Shown: positions 1 through 11,050 of the stretch, piece after piece
Layout of the letters: each line of letters opens with the position of its first letter
Position numbering within the stretch: position 1 is the first letter of the stretch
Assembly: GCA_023653785.1 (NCBI GenBank)
Contig: JAMKCH010041237.1
Span: forward strand, 1 to 64,000
Length of the DNA stretch: 64,000 bases
Reading direction: 5' to 3'
Origin: Ophioderma brevispina
Taxonomy: Eukaryota; Echinodermata; Ophiuroidea; Amphilepidida; Ophiodermatidae
The notes under the pieces: model-generated
The model's input: only the letters and a program-made list of their open reading frames with translations
Told to the model about the DNA's origin: nothing
Databases searched by the model: none
Translations under genes and position numbers: made by a program

Positions 1-224
1 ATGAAAATAATAAACTTTCCCTTTTTCAGGCCCCTAGAAATACAACTTGTCCAAATTATATCATTTAGTGTCGTATATCGGCCGTGGATAATTGTGGATT
101 TTTTTAAACAAACCAACTAAACAAGGTTTTTTCTCAAACATAACTTCCGATTGTTGAAATTTTCGGTCGGTTCTGACAGCTCCCGGCGATCCAAAATGCA
201 GTATTATTTTATATAGCTAGACCT

Positions 225-485
225 GTTGTCGCATAGCGGGACCGAGCCGTGATTGTACAGAGTTTTAAAGCAGTCCCTGCCCCCATTGGCCGAGAATATA
301 CTTGGGAATTGTCACCCGAGCCCGGCTAGTAGGGGCCAGGACATAGCGGGGGATGTACAAAAAATGTAAGCCCGGCTACCCGTGATTTCGTGCTACTTTA
401 GCGGGACCAAGCGGGGTGTCACTACAGCAAAATGTACCATTCCCGGCTAAGCCCGCTAGTCCCGGGTACCCCCAGGCCCGGATTG
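225..485. repeat. GC-rich block of short inverted and direct motifs
   Basis: This block is much more GC-rich than its surroundings. The word AGCGGGACC occurs near 236 and 401, and CCCGGCTA near 331, 374 and 444; CCCGCTAGTCCCG near the right end is roughly the complement of the left motif. The left part (AGCGGGACCGAGCCGTGA) resembles the reverse complement of the right part (AGCGGGCTTAGCCGGGA), so this may be an old TIR element. The first 224 bases show nothing recognisable. No coding potential is seen. Confidence 0.4.
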
Positions 486-1789
486 AAATTGACATGCATT
501 ATAAATACGTCACTCCTGCAATTATAGGGGTTTTGTTAATTGAAAAACATATGAGTGTCAATTCTTTCAATAGAAATCGGGGGTGTTCTCTTGCGATTAT
601 TAAGTGCTACTAAAACATGATATTCCCAAGGGTGAGAGCGGTTCTCTCTACCCTTGCATATGTGGGAGCCCCCCCTTTTATGGTTTGGCAAGGGGGGGGG
701 CAGAGAGCGAAGAGAAAAGAGGAAAGAGAGAGAGAGATGGACAGACAGAGTACCATGACACCAGTGTTGAAAATGAAAGGCAAGAGGAATTAGCAAACAA
801 ACAGAAATCTACATCAGTTAACTTGGGTTTGGAAGCCCTTAGGGGCAAAAATTGACCTTAAATGGTTTGTTGGGTTCGGTTGACCTAATTAGAACTAACT
901 TCTCGGTCCGGTGCTTCTGTGGTGAGCGTGCTTGTGAACAAATAATAACATGTTTTGAGGGCAGACTTCTCTTATATAAACACTCTAAGTCATATCCTTT
1001 CTATCACACTGAAAGGAACTAATAAAGTGTTGGAATCGTGGTATTTTATTTGAACTTAGCAATTAGGGTCTGTGCCACTGCTCACTTGCCATTGTTGCCA
1101 TTTGGTAGTTACAAATTTTTCTGACATTTTAAGAGACACTGCACATTGAAAAATCTTGCATCCTTTAGATTTTCCAAATTGATATTTTTGCTGATGGTTG
1201 TAAAGCTTTCCATAACATTAAGCCCGCCCCTGAAATGTAATTAACCCAAATCAGCAGCGTGCCTATGGGTAAACAGAACAATTTTATAATTAACGGCTCT
1301 GGGGACATTAATTCAGCAAATGACGCAGAAATGTTTTTACAACAACAAGAAAACACATGCCAGTGTTTATTCTCACAGCATGTACCCTATTTGTTCGACC
1401 AAGTCTTTGTGACCTGTTGGTCCGTCTTTTTCATTATGAATCGAGCATGGAGTCTATTATATTCATGTAATATACACATTTGTTGATTAAAGTTTACGGC
1501 AACTTAAAAGTTAGCCTACCAATTACTGAATGTCTTTAGGGCTCTATTCTTCCAATGGCTAGACTATATCATTTGTGGCAAGTTGAAAAGACCATTCATA
1601 TTTGTTCTTTCCTGAAAATGTGCCATTGCCATGGACACTTTTACGTTTGAAAATGTGCACAAATAAAGTTGACCACATGACTCTGTACTTTGATGGCACA
1701 ATAAGCATTCAAGATCATGTAATTGACTAAATTTGCCGTATACAATGTATAATTTTGGCGGCTTGTTGTACTGTCCTCACAGAGGGTGT
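486..1789. other. unrecognised stretch
   Basis: No gene, RNA or clear repeat recognised. A C7 tract near 670 and a G9 tract near 693 flank a short segment followed by purine-rich sequence to about 735. Open frames here are short and occur on both strands, as expected by chance. Confidence 0.5.
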
Positions 1790-2062
1790 TTTTGAGTCCA
1801 ATCCCATAATGCACCCCTCTTTTGGGAATTTGCACCTCAATAAGGTCATGTGAATCCCACAAAATCCTATCCTACATTCTTACAAGTGAAACCACTGCTT
1901 TTACACTCATTTTAGCCCTAAAGTGCTAGTATTTTTAGCATGATCATAAATGTCTTATGGTTCTTTCTTGAACACTTTATCCCATTTTATTGATATGTTT
2001 AGTAATGTGCCGTTATAGACGCACTGCATGCATTAATGGGATTGATTCAAAAACACCCTCCG
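1790..2062 (+). mobile_element. MITE family M, copy 1 (CAGAGGGTG ends)
   Basis: Non-autonomous TIR element. The left end CAGAGGGTGTTTTTGA mirrors the right end TTCAAAAACACCCTC, and similarity between ends continues about 35 bases (AATCCCAT..ATGCA). The interior is alignable by eye to copies at 46,589-46,893 (same orientation) and 41,393-41,914 (opposite orientation), sharing words such as GGTCATGTGA, CATGATCATAA and TGGTTCTT. The other two copies have 9-bp direct repeats at their ends; this copy's flanks do not match, so it is probably older. No coding capacity. Confidence 0.8.
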
Positions 2063-2394
2063 ATACTTGCCCGTATGTTGACATTCACCAAGTAAAAGTA
2101 TCCGCATTCATGTCTATTTTGAGGTTCCGGTTTGAGGTTCCAACAACCGCACTTTTCGTATTTGTCAACAAATAAAGATTTAGAGTTTACGGTAAAACAG
2201 CTAGAACCCATAAGTATAGGAATTTGCATGCACGTGATTCTTGTAGGGAGGGAGGGAGGTTGGTTGGGGAATGAGAGGAGGGAAAAGCAAGAGAAGTATT
2301 GGAAGAGATTGCCCAGCGATCAAGGTAGGAAGAGGATGAGGATATATTTTAATAACAACCAACAACTTGTGTTGTAGAGTGTCATATGGACTTT
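2063..2394. other. unrecognised stretch
   Basis: No gene or repeat recognised. A purine-rich run (GGGAGGGAGGGAGG and following) lies at about 2246-2345. Confidence 0.4.
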
Positions 2395-2610
2395 CATTCA
2401 TCTTTCACATTTCTCATTATCTGCCTTTTACATCATCTGTTGGAAGAAAGCCCAGTTTTTAGAAGCAGGAAGAAACTGGAGTACCCCGAGAAAACCTATG
2501 GAGCTGGTATGGATTGGAAACCAACACACATGAATCGCAGGTTGGACAATGTTTAAACCTGTGACCACAGTGGTGCGAAGTGCCTCAAGACCAGCTGTAT
2601 AATGCCCCCC
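2395..2610 (-). mobile_element. SINE A, truncated and diverged copy
   Basis: On the minus strand this matches the SINE copies at 30,190-30,477 and 47,015-47,318: the shared core words on the plus strand are AAGAAAGCCCAGTTTTTAGA, GAGAAAACCT, ATGGA.TGGAAACC and GACCACAGTGGTG. The tRNA-like head lies at the right end but is decayed: the B-box region reads TTTAAACCTGTGACC instead of TCGAACCTGGGACC. Probably inactive. Confidence 0.75.
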
Positions 2611-2651
2611 CAAAGGTAGGGAAGAGAAAGGAAGGGGTTAACTAGATTTTT

Positions 2652-3090
2652 GCAGTTCTCGGCTTTCGCGCTCACTATATTCAAAGAATATAAGCTGTGG
2701 GCTGATCCATGACCTTTGACCTTGGCCAAATGACTTGGACCTCATAACAAATGAGGGATCCCATATTGCACCTATGACTCAAATTTGAACTTCACTTTTC
2801 AATGTAGGTCATTTTAATTTAGCCCATTTCAACTTGACTCACATTGACCTTTGAACCTTTCATTATGACCTTTGAACCCCATCCACATATGAGGGATTCC
2901 CATGGTGCACCTATGACAGAAGTTTGGTTCTAAGTGAACTTCAACTTTCAATTGAGGTCAATTTAAAAAACTTATTTAGTGACACACACATACATCCACA
3001 CACATACATCCCACAACATATACACATCCACACTACGCACACGCACAGTGATTGCTAAGTGGTTGCCGCTTGCTGGCGGCCCCCAAAAAG
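2652..3090 (+). repeat. TGACC-rich dispersed repeat, full-length-looking copy
   Basis: Begins with GTTCTCGGCTTTCGCG..CTCACTATATTC and AAGAATATAAGCTGTGGGC, followed by many TGACCTTTGACC words, two units containing ATGAGGGAT..ATGGTGCACCTATGAC, and ends with a CA-rich tract (2981-3048) and GTGATTGCTAAGTGGTTGCCGC..GCTGGCGGCC. The same order of segments is seen in the copy at 38,430-39,650. Related copies: 21,936-22,195 (minus), 59,751-60,327 and more distant ones at 49.5-51.1 kb. Origin unknown; no TIRs or coding frame were found. Confidence 0.8.
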
Positions 3091-3491
3091 GGAAAGGGGA
3101 GAGGAAGGAAAAGTTAGGGAGGGAAAGGGAGCAGGAGGGATGGAGGAAAAGAATCAACAGAGATTGAAAAACTGAGGAGAAGCTAAGAATGAATACAAAT
3201 TGGGTGTTAATTGATAGGAGGAAAGGGAAAGAAAAGAGTGAATACCAAAGAATAAACTGCAATTTTCAGAAATCATGTACTTTGAGAAAAACAAGCTCAT
3301 GAAAAATACTTTTTATTTTTTTTACGGGTATGGGTGAATAAAAAAAACGATTTTGCAGAAGTAGAAACAAACGATGAAATGATCAACCCAACTCAACCGA
3401 TAAACCTCTCTGCCTCTGGTTTAATTGAAGATAAAGTTCCCTGTATGGCAGGGTAGTATTTGACAAATCTGTATTTGACCATCTGGGTAAT
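3091..3491. other. unrecognised stretch, purine-rich at the start
   Basis: Purine-rich to about 3245 (GGGAAAGGGGAGAGGAAGG and similar). Otherwise nothing recognised. Confidence 0.4.
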
Positions 3492-3634
3492 GGTGGGTTC
3501 ATACGTCATCGGCAGACGTTGGCCAACACTAGTCTTTCCAAACAACTCTTTGCGCGCCGAATGCATAAAACATCATGTTTGCTAAGAGGAAGCCTGTTCC
3601 GAAAGGCTAGCATCTGATGAAGTATGAACTCACC
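3492..3634. mobile_element. short TIR element
   Basis: Left end GGTGGGTTCATACGTCATC is inverted at the right end as GATGAAGTATGAACTCACC, with the next bases also partly complementary. A 143-bp non-coding interior separates the arms. Superfamily not determined. Confidence 0.55.
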
Positions 3635-4704
3635 TGCACCACAGCACGAAGGCTATGCACGAGAAACAGATTGAAGGATTGCTTTTATTGTTGCAGGAGT
3701 ATTTTATTGGGTTCAATTAACTTATTCTCAGGAAACGGAGAGAGTATTTGTGGTGGGTTTGAAAAACACTTTGGGTAAATGTCAAAAACATTTACCAGAA
3801 AAATGTTTATTCTATAATTCGCACTAATAAATAGGAGTAAAAACTAATTCTGTGGCAAGAAATTCACAAATGGTTGAAGAACCCATATTTGGGCAGTTTT
3901 TAATTTTCAGTTATAATCATCTTTCATTAAAGGTTCTTACAGTTTTTAATTGATTTGGTGGTACTTAATGTTTTTATGAAATGAAATCTCTCACATAGTC
4001 ATGAAAATTTTGAATCACCTGCAAATATTATTTTAATAGTGTCGGATGAGTAAAAGGGAAATAGAAACGGTTGTCTTATATGGTGTTTCATATACTTACT
4101 TACTTTTTGTCGCATTCTACTTTACATTAGGTAAAGATCAGGGAAATGCCACAAGAAACTATATGAAATGAGCAGAACAAAACATATGGCACACATAAAG
4201 TAGCACCAGCGTACACAGCCATGGTGCGGAGTAGTGTGAGCACCTGGGGGTTTGCAAACATACCAAATCGCCTATTTTTACTTACCGCGGTCCCCTGCAC
4301 CCCAAATTCATCCAAGCCTGGGTACGCCCCTGCAGTAACGCACATATTATGCGACACAAACTTTAATCAACAAATGTTCTATTACATAAATATCAAAGAC
4401 TCGTACTCAATTGATATTAAAACCATAAAGGTCACAGACTGGTCCAACAGGGTTGTGCTGTGGGAATCAACTCTGGCATGTGTTTTCTTTGTGTTTAAAT
4501 TTATTACAAAATCATTCTGTTTACCCACAAAGGCCCTCTGATTTGGGCTAATCATTTCAGGTGATGGCTATGTATATAAAAGCTTTACAACCATGCAAAA
4601 AATATCAATTTGAAAACTCTTGAGGGTGCATTATTTCTCAAATGCTCTCTTTAAATTGGGCAAATATGCTTGAAATGCACGGTGGCTGAATTCATGGGCA
4701 TACA
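3635..4704. other. unrecognised stretch
   Basis: About 1.07 kb of AT-rich sequence with no recognised gene or repeat. Overlapping open frames on both strands at 4127-4541 encode nothing I recognise. Confidence 0.4.
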
Positions 4705-5054
4705 GTGGCCGTCCCGGGGGGGGGGGGGTGACACCCCCCATTTACAAATCTGTCGGCAAAATGTTGACTTGTCGGCGATAAGAGTATAATGTCGGCGCAA
4801 TTGATGATGGGCGGATATCGGCGGGGCACTCCTCCACATTGGTGTTGTTTGTTTTGTTCATAGCTCGTGAATGACTGGCTGTTGGTTGCGGTGACAAGGA
4901 CCCCCCCCCCCCTTCATGAATTTTGAATGAGTGAAAAATTTGGGTCTACCTGGAGAGCAGCGAGCGGAAAATTTGATAATTCTTGAATCTGGCCCATGAT
5001 TTTGTCGGAAACCACCTCAACACCCCCCCTTAAAAATGGTCTGGGACGCCCATC
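4705..5054. repeat. possible TIR element with G13 and C12 tracts
   Basis: GGCCGTCCCGG near the left end is roughly inverted as CTGGGACGCCC near the right end, each beside a G-rich or C-rich run. The interior has a G13 tract (4716-4728) and a C12 tract (4901-4912). It looks like a non-autonomous element common in invertebrate genomes, but the arms are short. Confidence 0.4.
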
Positions 5055-5949
5055 ATGCATTTAACCCAGCGTGTAATTGGATGACCAGCCACAGCAAACC
5101 AAAAATGGTTCATGATATAAACACTTCCTTGGGCATAATAAGGGACGACTAAAAAACACAACCACACATGCATGATCACATCAAAATAAGAATCGCAACC
5201 ACTGTATTACAAATTTAAAATTGTGACAGTGATCAAAAAAAATATCATGAAAATTTTTAAAGCTGCGCTGCTGAAATTTCTACTTCACCAGTGTACAAAT
5301 TAGGCAAACAATCTGGTTATCTGGCAGTTATCCCATTCATGAAATCAGGTTGTCCGCTAAGTTCTTGGTTGTCAGGCTTCCCGAAATTTATGAAATTTTC
5401 ATTCAATGTGGCACACTTTAAGGAAAAAAGTCAGTCGCAGCGGATAACCATGTCTTGAAAACTAGTTCCGCCAGATTTGCTGGTATCTGGACGCCTGGAA
5501 TACCACTTATTCCACCCTGTACTTCACCACTGCCAATAATTCCAAACAATTTCACAACTAATTTATAACAAAAAGTTTCATTCCAATTCATGCAAATGAG
5601 TTTGCTGCGATTGTCTTTATAAGAATAATAAAGAAATTATCAAATTTTGCAAAAAACTTCTCACACAAGAGGGCTGTCCATTCATGCAAAATACTTAACA
5701 AATATTTTTTTGGTTACCGAGTATTGGGATAACTGCATTCCCACATGGTCCCTGATACCATGTGCTGCGTATCTATCTATCTAGGCTTGGTCTAATCTGA
5801 TACTAATTACCTGATTGAGTCCCCGCGGTACACTGCACAGGTGTTTACACAGAATAGCTACTGTGTCTGTATGGTGAGCACACGGTTGCGTCCTCTGCAT
5901 GATTTACAACACAACCAGTCCCGATGCTGCAAAAAAAAAGAGTCGGCCT
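5055..5949. other. unrecognised stretch
   Basis: AT-rich sequence without a recognised gene or repeat. Confidence 0.4.
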
Positions 5950-6085
5950 GGGTATTCTCAAAAGGGAGTCTAACTTTAGTCCTAGGGTTTAAACTAGTGT
6001 TAGTCCCTACTGAGTGGACCTTTTTTTTCCTTTCACATACTCTGAGGTGTGCCGTAACAGGTGAGAAAATTCCTCATGGTGGGTC
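5950..6085 (+). mobile_element. half copy of palindromic MITE family P
   Basis: Matches the left arm of the palindromic element at 63,128-63,404: GGTATTCTCAAAAGGGAGTC, AACTTTAG, GGTTTAAAC, GTTAGTCC, GAGTGGACCTTT and GTGAGAAAATTCCT follow in the same order. The right arm is missing; the copy stops near what is the centre of the palindrome, directly before dispersed repeat D. Confidence 0.75.
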
Positions 6086-6098
6086 CTTTTCTATCACA

Positions 6099-6362
6099 AC
6101 CACAAAAAATCTGGTTCGTAATATTACTTACAAATTTTCTTGGATCAAAATCGGTCATCAATATGCCGCTGGGTAGTATTAGCAAGCATGCTTCATAAGA
6201 AGGTTGGTATTATTACTTTCAACAAAATTACAGGCAAAACCAAAATATCTAGTGAGGCAATGTATGGGGCTTTTGATGCATCATTTTTCGGACTTTCTTC
6301 TCTTACAACAACAGGGGTGCCACACACATAAACAAATTGAAATGTCCACATCAATCTACAGG
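6099..6362 (+). repeat. dispersed repeat D, copy 1
   Basis: Aligns by eye over about 260 bases with 28,610-28,862 in the same orientation. Shared ordered words include AAAATCTGGTT, ATTACTT, GATC.AAAT.GGTCA, GGTAG.ATTAGC, AGTATTATT, TTCTCTCTTACA.CAACAGGGG and ATAAACAAA. Divergence is substantial with many small indels. No TIRs or coding frame were identified, so the family is unnamed. Confidence 0.75.
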
Positions 6363-8220
6363 TCATTTGGAAACATGAACATTTCATCTGATGTGTAGGT
6401 TTGTTATAACTGTTTTTTCTTAAGTATATTCAGCCATAAAGCCTAACTGCAAACTATAAAAAACTGTAAACCTACAAATAATACCACTAACAGATCCTGC
6501 TACGGTATAAAATGGTATTTTTGCGATGGTACTTTTTAGCATTTCACTGATTTGTTAACATACTTCGCCGATGTATGTATTTAAAATACACAATATCTGT
6601 CAAGCACTCAAACAACATTACAGTGTTTCCCGGCGTACATGTGTCATTTATCTGCATCACGTATGTAATTGGTGCAAAGGTCACCTGAGGGTCCATAGGG
6701 GTCAATTTGTTTTACACCCCACTGAGCTTGGATTTGTACAAATCGGCCACACACACACCATACTACCCAAGTAATCCCCATGTGCCTACTCTGCTTGTGG
6801 CAGACTTGAATGGGTGGTCAAGGCACCTCGGGCCCAAATTGGTACTTTAAGTGAAGAAATACACGATCCCTCAAAAATCCAAACCCATTAGATTTTAGTT
6901 AGTCGACACATTTTTCTGTTGATAAGTGGATATTACAGACATTTTTTGATTAAAAACGAAAAACTTAACATGTTTCGGGAATGTTATTTCTATGGAATAT
7001 GGGTGTCATGGTAGAATAGCAGCAAATGATGACGATGTGTACAGGTATGTACTCAAAAATGCTCGATGCCACGGTACAAAGTCGTTATAAAAGGTGTGAA
7101 CAAATGCTTGTGAAATTTTATTATTCAGTAAAACTCATTGATTAAAATGCAGATACACACAAGATTATTTTGGGATAAAAGTGCAGTCTGTTGTTGGCGG
7201 GTTTATTAGTGAAAGTCGTGGGATTGTTACGATTAACTGTGCAAGAAAACCCCTTAGCTTGCTCAAATGCAACTTTCTGTGCTCAAATCAAAAAAATGCG
7301 GTGTTTATCGCACAGACACGTACCTAGATGAACTAGACAACAAATACGACCAGTGACCACACACCACCCACATACAACCACCTAGAATAGGAATCACTCC
7401 AGGACATAAACACTATGTAAACACACACATACACACAACAACTCTCACATCCCCTGCACACATAAATGAATTTTGTTCAGTTGTGAGTGCATGAGCACGG
7501 TGTCCCAATGAGGTGTTCCCCAACATTAAATATGTCCACCTGGACACAGTGACAAGTACAGAATGTATAAGCCAGAAAACAGAGCTACGACCACACTGCA
7601 ACTAAACACCAGCCGCAGGGGTTCGGTGGAATAAAAAGTGGACTGAGCGCTTACGAAACTGACCCATCCCATCCGTCACATTTACAATTGGCTTGTATGA
7701 CAACAATGTCATGTTACACGGTTGCTTTTAAATGTTGTGCTAGTTCTCCTTACTTTTTTTGGCATAGTGGCAGAAAAGAAAAAATGGGGGAAAAGAATTT
7801 GTATGTGCCACTATAAATGAATTCAGCAGCCTAAATTAATAACTGCATTACTGAAGGATCGTGGTGGCAGAACTACTGATTTCATCCCAAAGGGGGAGGG
7901 TGATTGAGGCTTGTTGTAAAAGTTTTGCAACATGCAATCAATAGAAGTCGGAGATGGCAAACAAAAAAAAGCCCCAGCGGGAAATGGAGGAACCACTACT
8001 AAGGCATAATGTCATCACCCTGATGATGCCAAATGTTGTCCATGGGCAAGGCCAGCAGAAAAAAAAAATGCTCTGTTGAAAATAGCTGACAATGACCATT
8101 GTGGAAGGAGAGGTCACGGTATATCTTATGCATGATTTGTATTTTTGTACATCACTTGCTTTGTATTTGTTGGTTAAATTGTTGGAGGCAAGTCAGTTTG
8201 ATATGTACCAATATGTGGTG
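6363..8220. other. mostly unrecognised; weak TGACC-repeat remnant
   Basis: No gene recognised. Around 6640-6790 the words CAAAGGTCACC, a CA-rich tract and ACTACCCAAGTAATCCCCATGT resemble the 3' part of the remnant at 26,595-26,800 (ACTACCAAAGCAATCCCTATG). A CA-rich tract lies at 7419-7440. The rest shows nothing. Confidence 0.4.
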
Positions 8221-8470
8221 TGATCAAGCAAAATGAGTCAAGTCGGTCAGGATTCAATTTTACTTTTCCAGGTAACGAGCACCACTTAGAAAGCTAAATT
8301 TTGCAGAAAACCCCATTGAAATTGACCACCAATAATTCCAAAGATATAACCAGTGGAAGGGTGAAAGAAGAACAATAAGAAACAAAAGACATTTTATCTT
8401 TGTTTGGCTCAAATTGGCTGTATCTCAAAATCAATATTTACGACTTACGACTCATTTTGCTTGATCAAAC
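8221..8470. mobile_element. TIR element (TGATCAAGCAAAATGAGTC)
   Basis: The left terminus TGATCAAGCAAAATGAGTC is perfectly inverted at the right as GACTCATTTTGCTTGATCA, 19 bases. The interior of about 210 bp is non-coding. A single arm-like word (ATCAAGCAAAATGAAGT) also appears near 51,836. Superfamily unknown. Confidence 0.75.
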
Positions 8471-8734
8471 ACAATGAACAATGTTCAAATAAATGATTGC
8501 CATTGGGATAACTCCTGAATTATTTATTTTTGGTGTTTTTTAAAAAAACCCAGCTAGAAAATCTGTGTTTATTGTACAGTTTTGGTAAAGTGCCCGGATG
8601 CAATACCAGAATATTTTGAATATTGCATCGCATACGGCTTTTGGGAAGAACAATGAAGCACATCATCAAAACTGGTATACTGTGTTGTTTGACCATGCTG
8701 ATCAAGACTGGCCAGTTGAACACTGTCAACTTAA

Positions 8735-9243
8735 GGGATTATGGCTGACTTGCTAATCCGAAACAGAAAAAAAATAATCAAAATTCATATTTTTATAATT
8801 TTTGTAATGGCCGTGGATCTGCGAATATAACCTGCAAATGGTTGGCTTGAAATCTGTGTATTAAAGAGAGGCAGTACTTTAGCAGAGTCTGTAATTCTAT
8901 ACGTGCGTATCAAACTTCGACCCTGGTATCAAACAAAGCCTTTCACGGTGAATATCACAGATTTGCAGTGTGATATGTGCACCATGATCAATACAGTTTG
9001 CCTTCAAACACAAACATTATTGGTCTTTCTTTATTAGGTATGGTGTAAACCACAATCAGCTAGCTGTTAGTGTAGATTTCAGACGCCGTCGCTGTATGTG
9101 ATGTGGGAGACGTGTATGGACAAATTTCCTCAAATACGTTCATTTTTCACTAGTTAGTGATTTGTTTCTGAATTGTAACCTTATCCCGTGTTTATAACGT
9201 TAAGAAAAATATTCACTTTTTTTTATTTTCTTGCATAATCCCT
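8735..9243 (-). mobile_element. TTAA-flanked element T1, copy 1
   Basis: Flanked by TTAA at 8731-8734 and 9244-9247, with TIRs GGGATTATG / CATAATCCC. The reverse complement aligns with elements at 61,480-61,982 and 58,017-58,827, sharing GTATTTGAGGAAATTTGTC, AATCTACACTAA, TTGTGGTTTA.ACCA, AATATCAC, GGGAAAGGC-like and TGATATG words. TTAA target duplication with a short TIR is characteristic of piggyBac-type elements. It is about 509 bp and non-coding, so it would depend on a transposase elsewhere. Confidence 0.8.
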
Positions 9244-9305
9244 TTAAGGTTGGTTTGAGTCAACCTGATACTAAATAATAATAATAATATTGAATGGCTT
9301 TTTTC

Positions 9306-9402
9306 GTTGATACAAGAATACAATGCACTCACAAGAAAAAGATTGTACTCGTATCGCCTCGTACAATATTTTTTCTGCTCGTCAATATATTCTTGTATCG
9401 TA
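9306..9402. repeat. hairpin-forming inverted repeat
   Basis: Arms of about 43 bases: GATACAAGAATACAATG near the left pairs with the right arm ending TATTCTTGTATC; the inner parts AAAGATTGTACTCG and CGTACAATATTTTTT also pair. The loop is only about 8 bases. Likely a miniature foldback element. Confidence 0.7.
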
Positions 9403-10924
9403 CTCCAAAGCAATCATATTAATAATTACCCCCATATATAGAATGGGAGATCAGGCAGCTCTGTGTAGATATGCACAATGTTACTACCTCATCATGGAAA
9501 AAGCGCTAAGGCAGCTAGGTGTAGAAAACAATAATATCAAATAGGCGTGGCTTATTCCATATATGGGGCTCTTATCAGGATAAATCAAGTGATCGGTCAG
9601 TCCGTCGGTCAATCGGTTGATTGAAGAATGCTGAATTTTCTATAGATTTAGAAAATTTACCACTGTCTTGGAGTCTATGATATCCATACACAATGCTCAG
9701 TTCATGTTCATTCATTTATATGACATAACTATGGAAACTAGCCCTCTTCTGATGCGATTTGAGGCTTGCAGTAGTGATCAGGGCCATCACTACCAAGTCT
9801 GCTTTGGCTAACACATGTATGGTTGCCGCCAGTAATGTAACCATGACGAATATAGCCAAACCTATTACTGTTTGTCATCCCAAATTTCAATTTGCAAGAA
9901 TTTTTTTTAGAGGTAGCCTACACAACACCAGGCCTGTACATTATGAGGTATTATGCTCCGAGTATTTATGACACAGATATTCATACTCGGATATTAAAAT
10001 GTAAATACGAATCTAAAGATAATTATAAATTCACAATTCAAAGCAAGGATGAAAAAGCAACTTTTCTTTGTCATATGTTGTATTGACCCAAATGGAACAA
10101 GTCTACATGCAACACAAACAAATGCAGAACCCACATTACACCCTGGCATTGCACGCAACAACACACTACACACATACACAAGTGCACACAAATCATGCCT
10201 GCATGCATGCACCACACACAAAATCTATCTACAAAATTTATCACACAACAAATATAGTCTGTAAAAAGAACATTTTTGTAATTTGAATGTTCATTTTTTT
10301 CCAATGAAGTTGTTGCATGTGATTATAGTTCGGAATTATATAGGTCAGTTTTTCCAATGAGTGGTTTTAATTTTTATTACCATTAAAATGATCTTATTTG
10401 AAAAGAAGAACAAATATTTAAATAAAGGATTATAAGCTTTAACCCTTCATTTTTTATTGCCAATAAATTTTCACAATTTTTTTCAAAAATGTATGTAAGG
10501 CATAATTGTCAAGCTGAAACAGAATATGTAGAGCATGGTGTATGTGGCAAATATTTTTTTGTGAACTGAAGTGCTTTAGGAAAACAAAAATTCCGATATA
10601 TCTTACTGACTTTTTTTTTTAAAAATGGCTTGTCAATCATTTTGATATGGAAATTCCATCTTGAAATGCCATGTTTTCATTGAATAAAGGTGATATTGAA
10701 AGGCAAACTACAATACAAATATTATGTCTATTGGATGGGCAGGTCAATATTTTGAGAACAGCTGGCATCCATAACAATAAAAAATATTGGACTTTGAATT
10801 CAAAATCATCCTCAGCATGGATTTTGTTCTGATGTTACAGCAATGATAGCTATAATACATGTCCCATTATAATCAGCTTGTTAAAATTTTGGGTCACACT
10901 GCCTTGGGGCAAAAGCTTGCTGCC
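9403..10924. other. unrecognised stretch
   Basis: No gene recognised. A CA-rich tract at about 10,150-10,215 explains the open frames on both strands there. Remaining sequence is AT-rich and featureless to my eye. Confidence 0.4.
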
Positions 10925-11050
10925 AGTGTGGTAAGGATGGTGGTGGGCTGAAGCAGGCTGAGCTTAATATTTGTAAGCTGCATTTCAATTGGTCATTGAA
11001 ATGAATATCTGATGTAATTAGCCAATCAGAATGCTGTATGAAAGGAGTTA
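10925..11050 (+). repeat. dispersed repeat E, copy 1
   Basis: Aligns with 41,222-41,330: GTGGTAAGGATGGTGGTGGG corresponds to ATGGTAAGAATGGTGGTGGG there, followed by GAGCTTAATATTTG, a GCATTTCA/TATTTTGCA segment, TGATGTAAT/TGACGTAAT and AGCCAAT/AGCCAT. Ends not defined. Confidence 0.65.
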
